A stretch of DNA of 64,000 nucleotides from Colwellia sp. C2M11 (GTDB lineage Bacteria > Pseudomonadota > Gammaproteobacteria > Enterobacterales > Alteromonadaceae), in the NCBI RefSeq assembly GCF_018860915.1, contig NZ_JAHKQD010000004.1:48339-112338 (forward strand), given 5' to 3'. The translations under genes and the position numbers were made by a program. Below the pieces are notes generated by a model. The model saw only the letters and a program-made list of their open reading frames with translations, made no database searches and was not told the DNA's origin. This document shows positions 48,351 through 57,180 of the stretch, in pieces; position 1 is the stretch's first letter; the number at the start of each line of letters is the position of its first letter.

Positions 48351-49568
48351 TTACCAGTTCCAAAGCGTACCGTCTTCTAATCGACTTACCGGTAAGTATG
48401 AACGTTTGTATGGATATTCTGCTGCCGCTTCTTCATCAAACTCCACCCCTAAACCAGGCGCTTCACTCATCATCCCCATACCATTTTCAACAGTGAACTT
48501 ATGTTTAAAAATGCGATTTAAGCTTTCGTTACCAAAACCAACGAACTCTTGAATACCAAAATTAGGTGCCCAAATATTTAAATGCATATGAGCAGCAAAA
48601 CATACGGGTGATAAGTCAGGTGCACCGTGTGGTGCCGTTTTAACGTTATAAACACTGGCAAAATCAGTAATTCTTTTAAGTGCGGTTATCCCGCCAGCAT
48701 GAGTTGCGGCCACACGAATATAATCAATTAATTGATTTTGAATTAGATCTTTACAGTCCCAAATGGTGTTATACGTTTCACCAATAGCTAAAGGCGTTGT
48801 TGTGTGATGACGAACAATTTTATAACTTTCTTGGTTTTCAGCAATGGCGGCATCTTCAAGGAATAATAAATTATATGGCTCTAGTAATTTACCTAGTTTT
48901 GCGGCTTCAATAGGCGTTAAGCGACTATGCACATCATGGGTAAAATTAACCTCATAACCAAAGCGTTCACGCGCCTTTTTAAATAGCTCAACAATCGAAT
49001 TAAAGTATTTAGCGGTTGACCATTCTTCCTCTGGTGGTAATGGGCGGCTACCTTGCAATTCAAAGTAATCCTTTTTATCCCCAAGTACACCATAAGTGAC
49101 TTTTAAACCAGGGATAGCAGACTGTAAGCGAATAGCTTTAAAACCATTTTCAATATGCTCTTGTGCTTTATCTAGGGTATCGTCAATATTTTCGCCGTTA
49201 GCGTGCGCGTAAAAAGTAACGCCTTTACGACTTTTTCCGCCTAATAATTGATATACAGGTAAATTCGCGATTTTGCCTTTAATGTCCCAAAGCGCCATAT
49301 CTATCGCGGCAATAGCCGCCATAGTGATTGGCCCTTTACGCCAATAAACACCTTTGTATAAATATTGCCAAATATCTTCAATTTCTTGTGGATCACGACC
49401 AATTAAACAAGGAACAACGTGTTCTTCTAAGTAGGCAACTACCGCCATTTCACGGCCATTTACTGTTGCATCGCCTAAGCCATAAGTACCTTCGTCAGTA
49501 ATCACTTTCACTGTAACGAAGTTTCTTCCTGGACTACACACGAATACTTTTATTTCTTTAATTTTCAT
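48351..49568 (-). CDS. Enolase-superfamily dehydratase, D-mannonate dehydratase (ManD)-like
   Basis: This 405-residue protein closely follows the ManD/RspA pattern: CPGRNFVTVKVITDEGTYGLG at the N-terminus, AAIDMALWDIKGK, NFTHDVHSRLTPIEAAKLG with the metal Asp and catalytic His, LEDAAIAENQ with a metal Glu, GETYNTIWD, APHGAPDLSPVC with the second His region, and the invariant-looking ending LPVSRLEDGTLWNW. ManD converts D-mannonate (sometimes D-gluconate) to 2-keto-3-deoxygluconate. The usual ManD LEDPTPAENQ reads LEDAAIAENQ here, so the substrate may differ. First gene of the leftward operon. Confidence 0.85.
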   Translation of the reverse strand: MKIKEIKVFVCSPGRNFVTVKVITDEGTYGLGDATVNGREMAVVAYLEEHVVPCLIGRDPQEIEDIWQYLYKGVYWRKGPITMAAIAAIDMALWDIKGKIANLPVYQLLGGKSRKGVTFYAHANGENIDDTLDKAQEHIENGFKAIRLQSAIPGLKVTYGVLGDKKDYFELQGSRPLPPEEEWSTAKYFNSIVELFKKARERFGYEVNFTHDVHSRLTPIEAAKLGKLLEPYNLLFLEDAAIAENQESYKIVRHHTTTPLAIGETYNTIWDCKDLIQNQLIDYIRVAATHAGGITALKRITDFASVYNVKTAPHGAPDLSPVCFAAHMHLNIWAPNFGIQEFVGFGNESLNRIFKHKFTVENGMGMMSEAPGLGVEFDEEAAAEYPYKRSYLPVSRLEDGTLWNW

Positions 49569-49606
49569 TGCTTTTCCTTATTTAGGTTATCAAACCAAAA
49601 GATAAC

Positions 49607-49630
49607 TAAACCGATTTACTAAAACGATTA
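49607..49630. promoter_or_regulatory. Operator A of the ManD/TBDT locus
   Basis: The core CGATTTACTAAAACG (49612-49626) fits CGnTTTAsTAAAnCG, symmetrical around a single C. It is also two AAAnCGnTT-like half units 13 bp apart. The same arrangement recurs in operator B, which supports it as a real binding site for an unlinked, probably LacI-type, regulator. Confidence 0.65.
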
Positions 49631-49853
49631 TCTTACTGATGTGAAATCACTTGGTCAACTAAATTTCTAACTACTATTATTTCATATCACAACGATTTTA
49701 ATTTCTCTCCTTGATGAGAGCCTTACGAAAAAACACAACAAGATAACTTTAAAACCTTACCCTGCTTCATCGTTGGTTTAACGCTTTTATATGACAAAGG
49801 TCTAAGTATTGAAATATTGACATTTGGTTATTTTATGTTAACTTTACCTTAGT

Positions 49854-49876
49854 AAATCGGTTTAGTAAAACGATTT
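49854..49876. promoter_or_regulatory. Operator B of the ManD/TBDT locus (23-bp near-perfect palindrome)
   Basis: The core CGGTTTAGTAAAACG (49858-49872) is flanked by AAAT and ATTT. The 23-bp site is palindromic around one G with a single mismatched pair. A direct repeat TTAGTAAAnCG with a 13-bp period (49849 and 49862) overlaps it. Confidence 0.7.
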
Positions 49877-49954
49877 GTTTTGTGGTTTTACATCTTGTAA
49901 GCGATTTATTTACATAAACAATAAATACAACATTACGTAGTAAAAGGGGAATTC

Positions 49955-52936
49955 ATGAAAATTAAATTAAATAAAATAAGCTCTGTACTGCAAAACCGTA
50001 GCTCACATTCGGCACTATATTGTGCCGCTTTAGCCACATTATTGGCTGTACCTTCTGTTTCAGCACAAGAAGCTCAATCCGCACAAAATACACCGGAAGT
50101 TGAAGTAATAGAGGTTACGGGAATACGTAGCTCTCTTACTAGTGCACTTTTAGAGAAACGTGATGCAAATAACCTAGTTGAGGTAATTAAAGCCATAGAC
50201 ATTGGTAAATTACCCGACCAAAACCTTGCTGAGGTTTTAGAAAATGTGACTGGTATACAAATTACAAGAACAGCGGGTGTAGGTACAGGCGTACAAATTC
50301 GTGGCACTAACGCAAATAGAACAGAAATCAATGGTGTTTCTACCGTAGGCTCAGGTACTGGCCGAAGTGGTATCAACTTTGAAGATGTTTCCGCAGGTAT
50401 TATCGCTGCTGTTGAAGTAACGAAAGCTTCTGAAGCAAAGACGATTGAAGGCTCTGTAGGCGGAACAATTAATTTAAAAACTATCCGCCCTCTTCAACTA
50501 AGCGACACATTAGCAACGATAAGAGTACAAGGTGAAAATAGTAGTTTATCAAGTGATAGCGGTTTAAAACCTAGACTATCGGGCACCTTTGGCGATAATT
50601 GGGATACTGATGCTGGTAAGTTTGGTATTGTTATCAGTGCCAATTATGCAGAACAAGAAGCGACTGCATTTCGTCCTAGATCAGATCGTGATAACTCTGT
50701 AGCATCCAATAGCGGTGTTGCTAGCGCTCAATCATTCGACTTCTTACCCATTCAATTTTTTGTTCAAGATTATGATAACTACGAATCTGAAACGATAAAT
50801 ATAGCCTCTTCATTAGAATGGGCGCCAAATGACAATACTAGACTCTATTTCGATGCTGTTATTAATGATCAAGAACGCCGCGAAGAAAGTTCAAGGGTTC
50901 AAGCGTCTGGTGTTAGTGATCTTATCAATGTTTCAATTCCTACTGAATTTGAAACCGTTAACTTTGGCACAATAGATGGTCAAGATCTTGGCTCTATACA
51001 AGCCGCAGTTCAAGGGGTAATTCCGGTTGAAGATGGCGGTGCCGATCCAAACCTTCGCTTTTCTGGTGATACAAACTCACGCCTAACAAAAAGCGAAATA
51101 TTTAGAATTGGCGGAGAATGGCAAGGTGATAACCTTAAAGTCACTATCGAAGCTTCATCATCGAAATCGGATACAACTACACCTAGCTTTAACTCTACAC
51201 TAAACTTCATTAACCCAAATGTTGCAACAAATGCTTCAAATGAAAACGGCACCCCTTTCCAATATGATTTAACCGGTGGATCATTAGCATTTGGCATAGC
51301 ATCAGGCGAAGCAAATGCGCCAACGACGGCTCAATTGCTTGATCCAAGTAATACGGTACTACGCGATGTAGAAATAGGTAGAAGTACAGCTGATAATAGT
51401 GAAGACGCGTTTAGAATGGACTTTAGTTATTACTTAGACTCTGTAATAACCTCCGTAGATTTTGGTTATCGTTATAGTAAAACATCAAGCGTTCAAGATA
51501 CCGTTATCAGTAGTATTGGTTTAAGAAACATGTCTGATAGCCCAACAGGTGATTTATTCGCAGGGCTTCTTATTCCTGGACCGACTAACTTTAACGATGC
51601 TGACGGAAGAGAGTTATATGTTCGTGATTATCTACAACTTGATCCCGAACTTGTCGCTGCTGATCAAGATGGTGCTTTAGCGGTATTACAAAATGCTATC
51701 GACACAATCGGAGGCTCAATCGCACTTGATGCACCAACATCAAGCTCAGACGGTTTCTTTGATATTGAAGAAGAAACTAACGCACTATATGCACAAGCAA
51801 ATTTTGAATACGATATATTCCGAGGAAATTTCGGCCTACGTTATTTAACAACTGACGTTAAATCTATTGGTAATTCAACCACTACGGATGCGAATGGAAA
51901 TGACTTAGTATCAAAAGTAACAACAACGGGTGATTATAACTTCTTATTACCTAGAATAAACCTAAGCGTAGACTTAACTGACGATATAGTTATACGTTCA
52001 GGTTGGGGTAAAGATATTCGACGTCCTGACTTTGACGACTTATCAACCTCATTTACCTTTGATACTAGCCCGAACCCTGCTGTCGCTATCGGTAATCCAA
52101 ACTTGGTTCCTGAAGAAGTCACGTCATTTGATCTATCAGCCGAATGGTATTTTGCCGAAGCAAGTGTATTAAGTATTGGTATTTTTCATAAAAAACGTAG
52201 CAATCTTCATGTTAGCCAACAAGAGGATCCTTATGAAGATCCTGTTACAGGATATCGTGATATAACTAACCCATGTGAAGCTGGCGGTATCTTCAACCCA
52301 ATAGCAGACATCAATGTATTTGGCCCTGATATTGGTGTTGGCGTATGTGTACCGTTTTCGACCACAATCAATGATACTGGTGAAACTACACAAAAAGGGA
52401 TAGAAGTCGCCGTTCAGTATGATCTTTCTAGCTTCGAAGATGACTTAGGCTGGGCTTCTGGTTTTGGTGTTATTGCTAACTATACCAAACAAGAGTTTTC
52501 TGGTGGTGAAGCATTCGATACCGCAACAAGCCGTGCTAATGAAGTGTTCTCCTTAACAACAGGCATTGAAGATATTAATGTAACTCGTGTACAAGGACTG
52601 ACCGATTTATCTGAAAATGCTTATAACTTCACACTGTATTATGAAAAATATGGCCTTTCAGCCAGAGCTCGTTATACATGGCGCGAAGCCTACCGATCTG
52701 AAGATTTTGGCAGTACTACTAGCTTCCCTTGGGGCTTCCCCGTTGTACAAGAAGATAGAGGACAACTTAATGCCAGTATTAGCTATGACATTAACGAACA
52801 ACTTAATGTTGGTATTGAAGGTGTAAACTTAACTGAATCAGATATTACACAATCATGTGTGAATGAAGGCGGCTTACTTTGTTATCAAGGTTTAACAGAG
52901 CGTCGCATCACTGTAGGAGCCAGTTACAGATTTTAA
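49955..52936 (+). CDS. Large TonB-dependent receptor of the ManD-like catabolic locus
   Basis: This 993-residue protein has an extended signal region (cleavage near VSAQE), then EVIEVTGIRSSLTSALLEKR, ENVTGIQITRTAGVG, TGVQIRGTNANRTEING, and EGSVGGTINLKTIRPL as in the TIGR01782 carbohydrate TBDTs. The barrel ends RRITVGASYRF with terminal Phe. Cysteine pairs occur in late loops (NPCEAGG and VGVCVPF; SCVNEGGLLCYQG), probably disulfides. It presumably brings in the oligosaccharide whose products feed the divergent symporter-oxidoreductase-dehydratase operon. Confidence 0.88.
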   Translation: MKIKLNKISSVLQNRSSHSALYCAALATLLAVPSVSAQEAQSAQNTPEVEVIEVTGIRSSLTSALLEKRDANNLVEVIKAIDIGKLPDQNLAEVLENVTGIQITRTAGVGTGVQIRGTNANRTEINGVSTVGSGTGRSGINFEDVSAGIIAAVEVTKASEAKTIEGSVGGTINLKTIRPLQLSDTLATIRVQGENSSLSSDSGLKPRLSGTFGDNWDTDAGKFGIVISANYAEQEATAFRPRSDRDNSVASNSGVASAQSFDFLPIQFFVQDYDNYESETINIASSLEWAPNDNTRLYFDAVINDQERREESSRVQASGVSDLINVSIPTEFETVNFGTIDGQDLGSIQAAVQGVIPVEDGGADPNLRFSGDTNSRLTKSEIFRIGGEWQGDNLKVTIEASSSKSDTTTPSFNSTLNFINPNVATNASNENGTPFQYDLTGGSLAFGIASGEANAPTTAQLLDPSNTVLRDVEIGRSTADNSEDAFRMDFSYYLDSVITSVDFGYRYSKTSSVQDTVISSIGLRNMSDSPTGDLFAGLLIPGPTNFNDADGRELYVRDYLQLDPELVAADQDGALAVLQNAIDTIGGSIALDAPTSSSDGFFDIEEETNALYAQANFEYDIFRGNFGLRYLTTDVKSIGNSTTTDANGNDLVSKVTTTGDYNFLLPRINLSVDLTDDIVIRSGWGKDIRRPDFDDLSTSFTFDTSPNPAVAIGNPNLVPEEVTSFDLSAEWYFAEASVLSIGIFHKKRSNLHVSQQEDPYEDPVTGYRDITNPCEAGGIFNPIADINVFGPDIGVGVCVPFSTTINDTGETTQKGIEVAVQYDLSSFEDDLGWASGFGVIANYTKQEFSGGEAFDTATSRANEVFSLTTGIEDINVTRVQGLTDLSENAYNFTLYYEKYGLSARARYTWREAYRSEDFGSTTSFPWGFPVVQEDRGQLNASISYDINEQLNVGIEGVNLTESDITQSCVNEGGLLCYQGLTERRITVGASYRF

Positions 52937-52961
52937 TGTGACAGTGTAAAGCAAAACGTTA

Positions 52962-53004
52962 AACGCTGTGGTTAGTGTCAATAGTACTAATCACAGCGTT
53001 TTTT
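52962..53004 (+). terminator. Terminator after the large TonB receptor
   Basis: A 15-bp stem with one G-T pair, AACGCTGTGGTTAGT (52962-52976) and ACTAATCACAGCGTT (52986-53000), is followed by TTTT. It lies 26 nt after the stop. Confidence 0.92.
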
Positions 53005-53180
53005 ATTAGTGAAATATAATAACTGACAATTTATACCAGATATCAATAGAATTTTATCCTTAGACGGCTATACAACAAGTAAATCAATTGATTACTCAAT
53101 TAGTTAAATAAATATTTATACAGAACGTTAATCATAGACAATTTCAAATTAAAATAATTATGACAAATCTAGCAATAATA

Positions 53181-53813
53181 CTATAGAGTTTTTCTACATA
53201 TTATCGACAATAATGTTTGTGATGATTCATTCATTTCTTTGGTTCCCACTAAACCATATTCAGTAAACTCACTATGAATTGTGGTTGTATCATAATAAAA
53301 TAAATTGACACCATGTTTGGTTGTAAATCTATTTTTACTGAGCTCAATTCCTTCACCATAAGTTGCAGTGTTCTTAGATATAGTGACAAACATCATGTAG
53401 CCATTAGGTTTAAGTTGCAGGTAACAATCCCGTATTAGTTTTTTACGCTCGTTCTCACCTAATAAATGTATTAGGGCGTAACAAAAAATACCATCGTATA
53501 TTCTATTATCAAACGGCATATCAGTAACATTACCATGATATATTTTCATGGTATTACCATAATGTGCTTTTGCTATTTCAATAGCTGTTTGTGATATTTC
53601 AATTCCTGTAATATCAAATCCATCGTCATAAAATATTTTGGCATTTCTGCCATAACCAAATCCAGGGATTAAAAGGGTTTTTAAATCATTATTTTTAAAC
53701 ATCTCAAGTGCTGACTTAGCTGAATTAGTAGGCTCAAATCCCCACATAGCCTGTTTTTCTTTGAAGCTGTTTTCCCAAAATTCTGGAGTATCTTTGCGTC
53801 CCAACATATGCAT
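53181..53813 (-). CDS. Class I SAM-dependent methyltransferase (TehB-like)
   Basis: This 210-residue protein begins with FWENSFKEKQAMWGFEPTNSA and has motif I LLIPGFGYGRNAKIF (around residues 51-65), the motif II acidic residue in ITGIEIS, and YDGIFCYALIHLL. This resembles TehB or thiol methyltransferases. Substrate unknown. It starts 30 nt after the flavoprotein stop and probably shares its promoter, hence Rrf2 control is possible. Confidence 0.8.
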   Translation of the reverse strand: MHMLGRKDTPEFWENSFKEKQAMWGFEPTNSAKSALEMFKNNDLKTLLIPGFGYGRNAKIFYDDGFDITGIEISQTAIEIAKAHYGNTMKIYHGNVTDMPFDNRIYDGIFCYALIHLLGENERKKLIRDCYLQLKPNGYMMFVTISKNTATYGEGIELSKNRFTTKHGVNLFYYDTTTIHSEFTEYGLVGTKEMNESSQTLLSIICRKTL

Positions 53814-53843
53814 TAGCCTTTTATGGTTAATACTAATTAAGTA

Positions 53844-54746
53844 TTATAATAATTCCTGTATCAATTGATGATGTACGCCAACACCAGCCATGACACCAGA
53901 AGCGGAAGCAAAAGTAGCATTTTGCATTGGATTAACAATATCCCCGGCAGCAAATACTCCTTTAATCGAGGTTTGTTTGAAATCGTCAGTAATAACTATC
54001 TCTCCCATAGGACCTTGAGTAAATTCACAACCTAGTTGTTTAGGGATTGAACTAGCCATTTGTGTTTTTGGACCGACATATAAGCCTTTAACTTCAATAA
54101 CTCGTCCATCAGCTAGCTTAACTGCAGATATATCTGTACCTTCACCTAAAACTTCAATAACAGGCGTATCTTCAAAACGAACGCCACGCTGCTGTAAAAA
54201 TATTTTTTGTTCGGTATCGGGAAAATGTTCTCCTTGAGAGAAATAAGTAGTTACTCCCCAATCGGGAATCATACCAGCTTGATGTAGGGACATTGGGCCA
54301 GTGGCAATAACACCTAAAGAACGATTACGCAATTCATAACCATGACAATAAGGGCAGTGAACAACGGTTTCCCCCCAACGCGACTTTATCCCTTTGATAT
54401 CAGGCAGTATGTCTTGTAAACCTGTAGCTAAAATTAGTTTTTTAGCACTTAATTGACTTTGATTACTTAGTTGAATAGTAAATCCATCACCTGTTTTTTC
54501 AACATTGATGGCCTCTGCGTCAATAATCGTTGCGGTGTCATATTCCAGTAATTGTTGCCATGTTTTTTGTTTTATAGCTTTTGGGGCTTGGCCATCAAGA
54601 CCAAAAAAACCATGAGAGTATTTAGCAAAACGGTTTCTTGGTTTACCTGCATCAACAACTGTGACTTTACGTTGACCTCTTACTAATTGCATAGCCGCGG
54701 ATAGACCAGCAAAACTGCCACCAATAATGATTACATCTTGTTGCAT
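53844..54746 (-). CDS. NAD(P)/FAD-dependent oxidoreductase, thioredoxin-reductase-like
   Basis: This 300-residue protein has an N-terminal FAD site (VIIIGGSFAGLSAAM), the redox pair in CPYCHGYELRN around residues 133-143, and the C-terminal FAD motif GVFAAGDIVNP. It is shorter than TrxB, and CPYC replaces the CATC of true thioredoxin reductase. It therefore belongs to the group of small flavoprotein disulfide oxidoreductases with unknown partner. It is divergent from an Rrf2 regulator with two operators between them, so its expression is likely redox-controlled. Confidence 0.88.
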   Translation of the reverse strand: MQQDVIIIGGSFAGLSAAMQLVRGQRKVTVVDAGKPRNRFAKYSHGFFGLDGQAPKAIKQKTWQQLLEYDTATIIDAEAINVEKTGDGFTIQLSNQSQLSAKKLILATGLQDILPDIKGIKSRWGETVVHCPYCHGYELRNRSLGVIATGPMSLHQAGMIPDWGVTTYFSQGEHFPDTEQKIFLQQRGVRFEDTPVIEVLGEGTDISAVKLADGRVIEVKGLYVGPKTQMASSIPKQLGCEFTQGPMGEIVITDDFKQTSIKGVFAAGDIVNPMQNATFASASGVMAGVGVHHQLIQELL

Positions 54747-54769
54747 TTTTATTCCTCATGAATCCAACT

Positions 54770-54832
54770 CACGAAACATAATAAGTTACATGAATTATCA
54801 AAGTCAACACATGAAACATTAAAAGTTTCGTG
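54770..54832. promoter_or_regulatory. Pair of 8-7-8 inverted repeats, candidate Rrf2 operators
   Basis: CACGAAAC-N7-GTTACATG (54770-54792) and CATGAAAC-N7-GTTTCGTG (54810-54832) share arm length, spacer and sequence. Their starts are exactly 40 bp apart, about four helical turns. They fill the short region between the flavoprotein and the Rrf2 gene. Confidence 0.72.
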
Positions 54833-54876
54833 ATATAGTTTTTCTATTCATTCTGTAAATAAAAAACGAAGATTTT

Positions 54877-55287
54877 ATGAGAAAAGACAGTCGATTATCA
54901 CGCATGCTTCATATTCTAATCCATATGGATCATATGGAAGAAGCTGCGACCTCTGAACATATCGCCACTATGCTAAATACTAATCCAGTTGTAGTAAGGC
55001 GCACAATGGGCTGTCTACGTGAACAAGGCTATGTCACGTCTGTAAAAGGGCACGGTGGTGGTTGGCGTTTAAATGTAGCGCTAAAAGATATTACCTTACT
55101 TGATATTCACAATGCATTGGGCGAAAGTTCAGTATTTACTATCGGGTTAAGTGACGAATATACAGAATGCCCAATCGAAAAAGCGGTTAATAGGGAAATA
55201 GGTGACGCACTCAAGGCTTCGGAAGATTTTTTATTAACACGTTTTGGTGAAGTTACTTTAGATAAGTTAACTTTGGCTAAAGCATAA
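54877..55287 (+). CDS. Rrf2 family transcriptional regulator
   Basis: This 136-residue protein has the Rrf2 winged helix: SRMLHILIHMDHMEEAATSEHIATML, NPVVVRRTMGCLREQGYV and the KGHGGGWRLN wing. C-terminal part has CPIEKAVNREIGDAL. It has two cysteines (C50-type in MGCL and C108-type in ECPI), not the three of the Fe-S members IscR/NsrR, so a thiol-based or other sensor is more likely. The probable target is the divergent flavoprotein plus methyltransferase and itself. Confidence 0.87.
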   Translation: MRKDSRLSRMLHILIHMDHMEEAATSEHIATMLNTNPVVVRRTMGCLREQGYVTSVKGHGGGWRLNVALKDITLLDIHNALGESSVFTIGLSDEYTECPIEKAVNREIGDALKASEDFLLTRFGEVTLDKLTLAKA

Positions 55288-55764
55288 AATAATTTAACCG
55301 TTAATAGTTAGACAGTATAAGAACAATTATTGTGTTTTTCAAATCGTGCTAAGCAATCATGATATAAGTTTAAGGTAAGTTAGACACCCGCCTGAACATT
55401 TTAGCTTGGCATATACTTTTAAGTACCCCTTCTTTTATATTGAGAATTTTTTAAATTATATAGATTGATTGCGAATCACATTAAATCCGCAATCATTTTT
55501 GACAATTAACATTTCGTTTAACTGCAATAATTTTACCGCATATACATAAGAATTGAACAAACAATCAATATTCCAACTAGGTGATATGTTCCTGAAATCA
55601 ATCAATAGAAAAGAGGACGAGGTATATTAGGATTAATCGCTATATTCACGGTATTCGCAACTAAATATTCATGTTTCTATTTAATTTAGGGAGCATTAAG
55701 ATTTATACTAAAATAAACCTTAAGTTATAAAAAGTTAATTTATTTTATTATTAACGAGGCAAAT
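55288..55764. other. 477-bp intergenic region without a recognised gene
   Basis: AT-rich, with no ORF longer than a few tens of codons and no strong hairpin. It holds the 3' end of the Rrf2 gene and the LysR promoter. I see nothing else. Confidence 0.4.
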
Positions 55765-56649
55765 TTGATCAAAAATATCGAAATAAGTCACCTAAGAATA
55801 TTGGATGCATTATATCAATGTGGCTCTGTTTCTGGAGTTGCAGAACAACTTTCTATTTCTCAACAAGCTGTTAGTTCGCAGTTAAAAAATATAAGACATA
55901 TGTTAGGTGATCAGGTTTTTGTTCGATCTGGTCATGGCATGATACCAACGTCATATGGATTACAGATCATGCCACATGTACAACAAGTATTGGTGCATTT
56001 GAATAATATTCCCATGTATGAAGAGACTCCCTTCAGCGAAATAGACCGTACATTTGTTATCTGTGCAACTGATTATGCCCAAGAAGTATTACTTCCACTT
56101 GCACTCAAAGCAATTAGAAAAAAAGCTCCAAAAATAAAAATAATTGTAACTAATATAGAAAGTGTAAATCTAACTAAAAAAATGCATCAAGGTTTGATAG
56201 ATGTTGTTTTTACAACAAGTGGTTATGTACCTGATGGACTTCTTTCAGTAGGGTTATTTACTGAAAAGTACCGGTGTGTTTCAGCTAATAAAAATATCAA
56301 TATTGATAATTTGGTAAGTCTTGAATCCTTAATTAAATTTGATTTTGTTATTACATCTCCTGGCACTGCTAGTTTTATTGGTTCCGCAGATACTTGGTTT
56401 CAACAGCAAGGTTTAATGAGGAATGTTGTCTTATCTGTCCCTTCATTTTTCATGGCTAAAAAATCTTTATTACACTCAGACATGGTAGCTTTTATCCCCT
56501 CAAGATTACTCCCTGTGCCAGGGGTATTTGAAATACCGCTTGAGAAATATCCGCCTGGATATGAAATGGTCGCAGCTTATCATCAAAACTCTTCAAGAGA
56601 CCCCTTATTGAAATGGCTAATTGAATTGATTAAAGAAAATTTTATTTAA
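55765..56649 (+). CDS. LysR family transcriptional regulator
   Basis: This 294-residue protein has a TTG start with GAGG 5 nt upstream. It has an N-terminal helix-turn-helix (RILDALYQCGSVSGVAEQL and SISQQAVSSQLKNIRHMLGDQVFVRSGHGM) and a periplasmic-binding-like effector domain (from FVICATDYAQ). It precedes a RidA-family gene by 123 nt on the same strand, which is unusual for a LysR target (normally divergent) but suggests a link. Confidence 0.88.
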   Translation: MIKNIEISHLRILDALYQCGSVSGVAEQLSISQQAVSSQLKNIRHMLGDQVFVRSGHGMIPTSYGLQIMPHVQQVLVHLNNIPMYEETPFSEIDRTFVICATDYAQEVLLPLALKAIRKKAPKIKIIVTNIESVNLTKKMHQGLIDVVFTTSGYVPDGLLSVGLFTEKYRCVSANKNINIDNLVSLESLIKFDFVITSPGTASFIGSADTWFQQQGLMRNVVLSVPSFFMAKKSLLHSDMVAFIPSRLLPVPGVFEIPLEKYPPGYEMVAAYHQNSSRDPLLKWLIELIKENFI

Positions 56650-56772
56650 ACGTTAATCAGCCTTAGCTTGTAACAATAACAAGTCTGAGTTGATCGGCTT
56701 AAACAGAGGTTATTGTTATCTTATGTCCTCGGTAATTCATCGAACAAAAGTTCGTAAACGGAGTTTAAGGTA

Positions 56773-57171
56773 ATGACAATTAAAAGAATCAACCCACTTA
56801 GTATTTATGATGGCGCCCCTTCTGGTATGTCACAAGCGACTATTGATACGGATTTAGGTTTAGTTTTTATTTCGGGTCAAGTTGATTGGGAAAATAGCTT
56901 AACGGTAAATAAGGGGAATTTAGCTGGGCAGACTAGAATGGCCGCTCTACATTTGATTACTGTGTTAAAAGAAGCTGGATCTTCAGTCAGTAATATTCTT
57001 CAATTAAGAGTTTATGTAAGAGGTGAAGTCGAAGAGCAGTTAGAAACAATAATCCCTATTATCTCTGGGACATTAGGAGAGGCAAGGCCTGCTTTGACAG
57101 GGATTGGAGTCGCCTCCCTAGTTTCATCTGATACATTAATTGAAATCGAAGCCGTTGCTAAAGTAAAATAA
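56773..57171 (+). CDS. RidA family protein (YjgF/YER057c/UK114)
   Basis: This 132-residue protein has the RidA fold: SQATIDTDLGLVFISGQVDW, AGQTRMAALHLITVLKEAG and the ending RPALTGIGVASLVSSDTLIEIEAVAKVK. The catalytic Arg of enamine deaminases (PARSxVEV in the RidA subfamily) is replaced by Leu (RPALTGIGV), so it may not hydrolyse 2-aminoacrylate. It probably acts on or binds another small metabolite, perhaps under the upstream LysR regulator. Confidence 0.87.
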   Translation: MTIKRINPLSIYDGAPSGMSQATIDTDLGLVFISGQVDWENSLTVNKGNLAGQTRMAALHLITVLKEAGSSVSNILQLRVYVRGEVEEQLETIIPIISGTLGEARPALTGIGVASLVSSDTLIEIEAVAKVK

Positions 57172-57180
57172 TCGCTCTCA

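Larger units (their letters stand above)
49569..49954. promoter_or_regulatory. Divergent promoter region with two operators
   Basis: This 386-bp gap separates the ManD-like operon and the 993-residue TonB receptor. It has no ORF. One operator lies 39 bp upstream of the dehydratase start and a second 79 bp upstream of the receptor start. Their cores are 246 bp apart. Confidence 0.7.

Noticed and set aside
50074..50376. Long open frames opposite TonB receptors and other genes
   Set aside because: They lie wholly inside real genes on the other strand and have no family features, so they are shadows.
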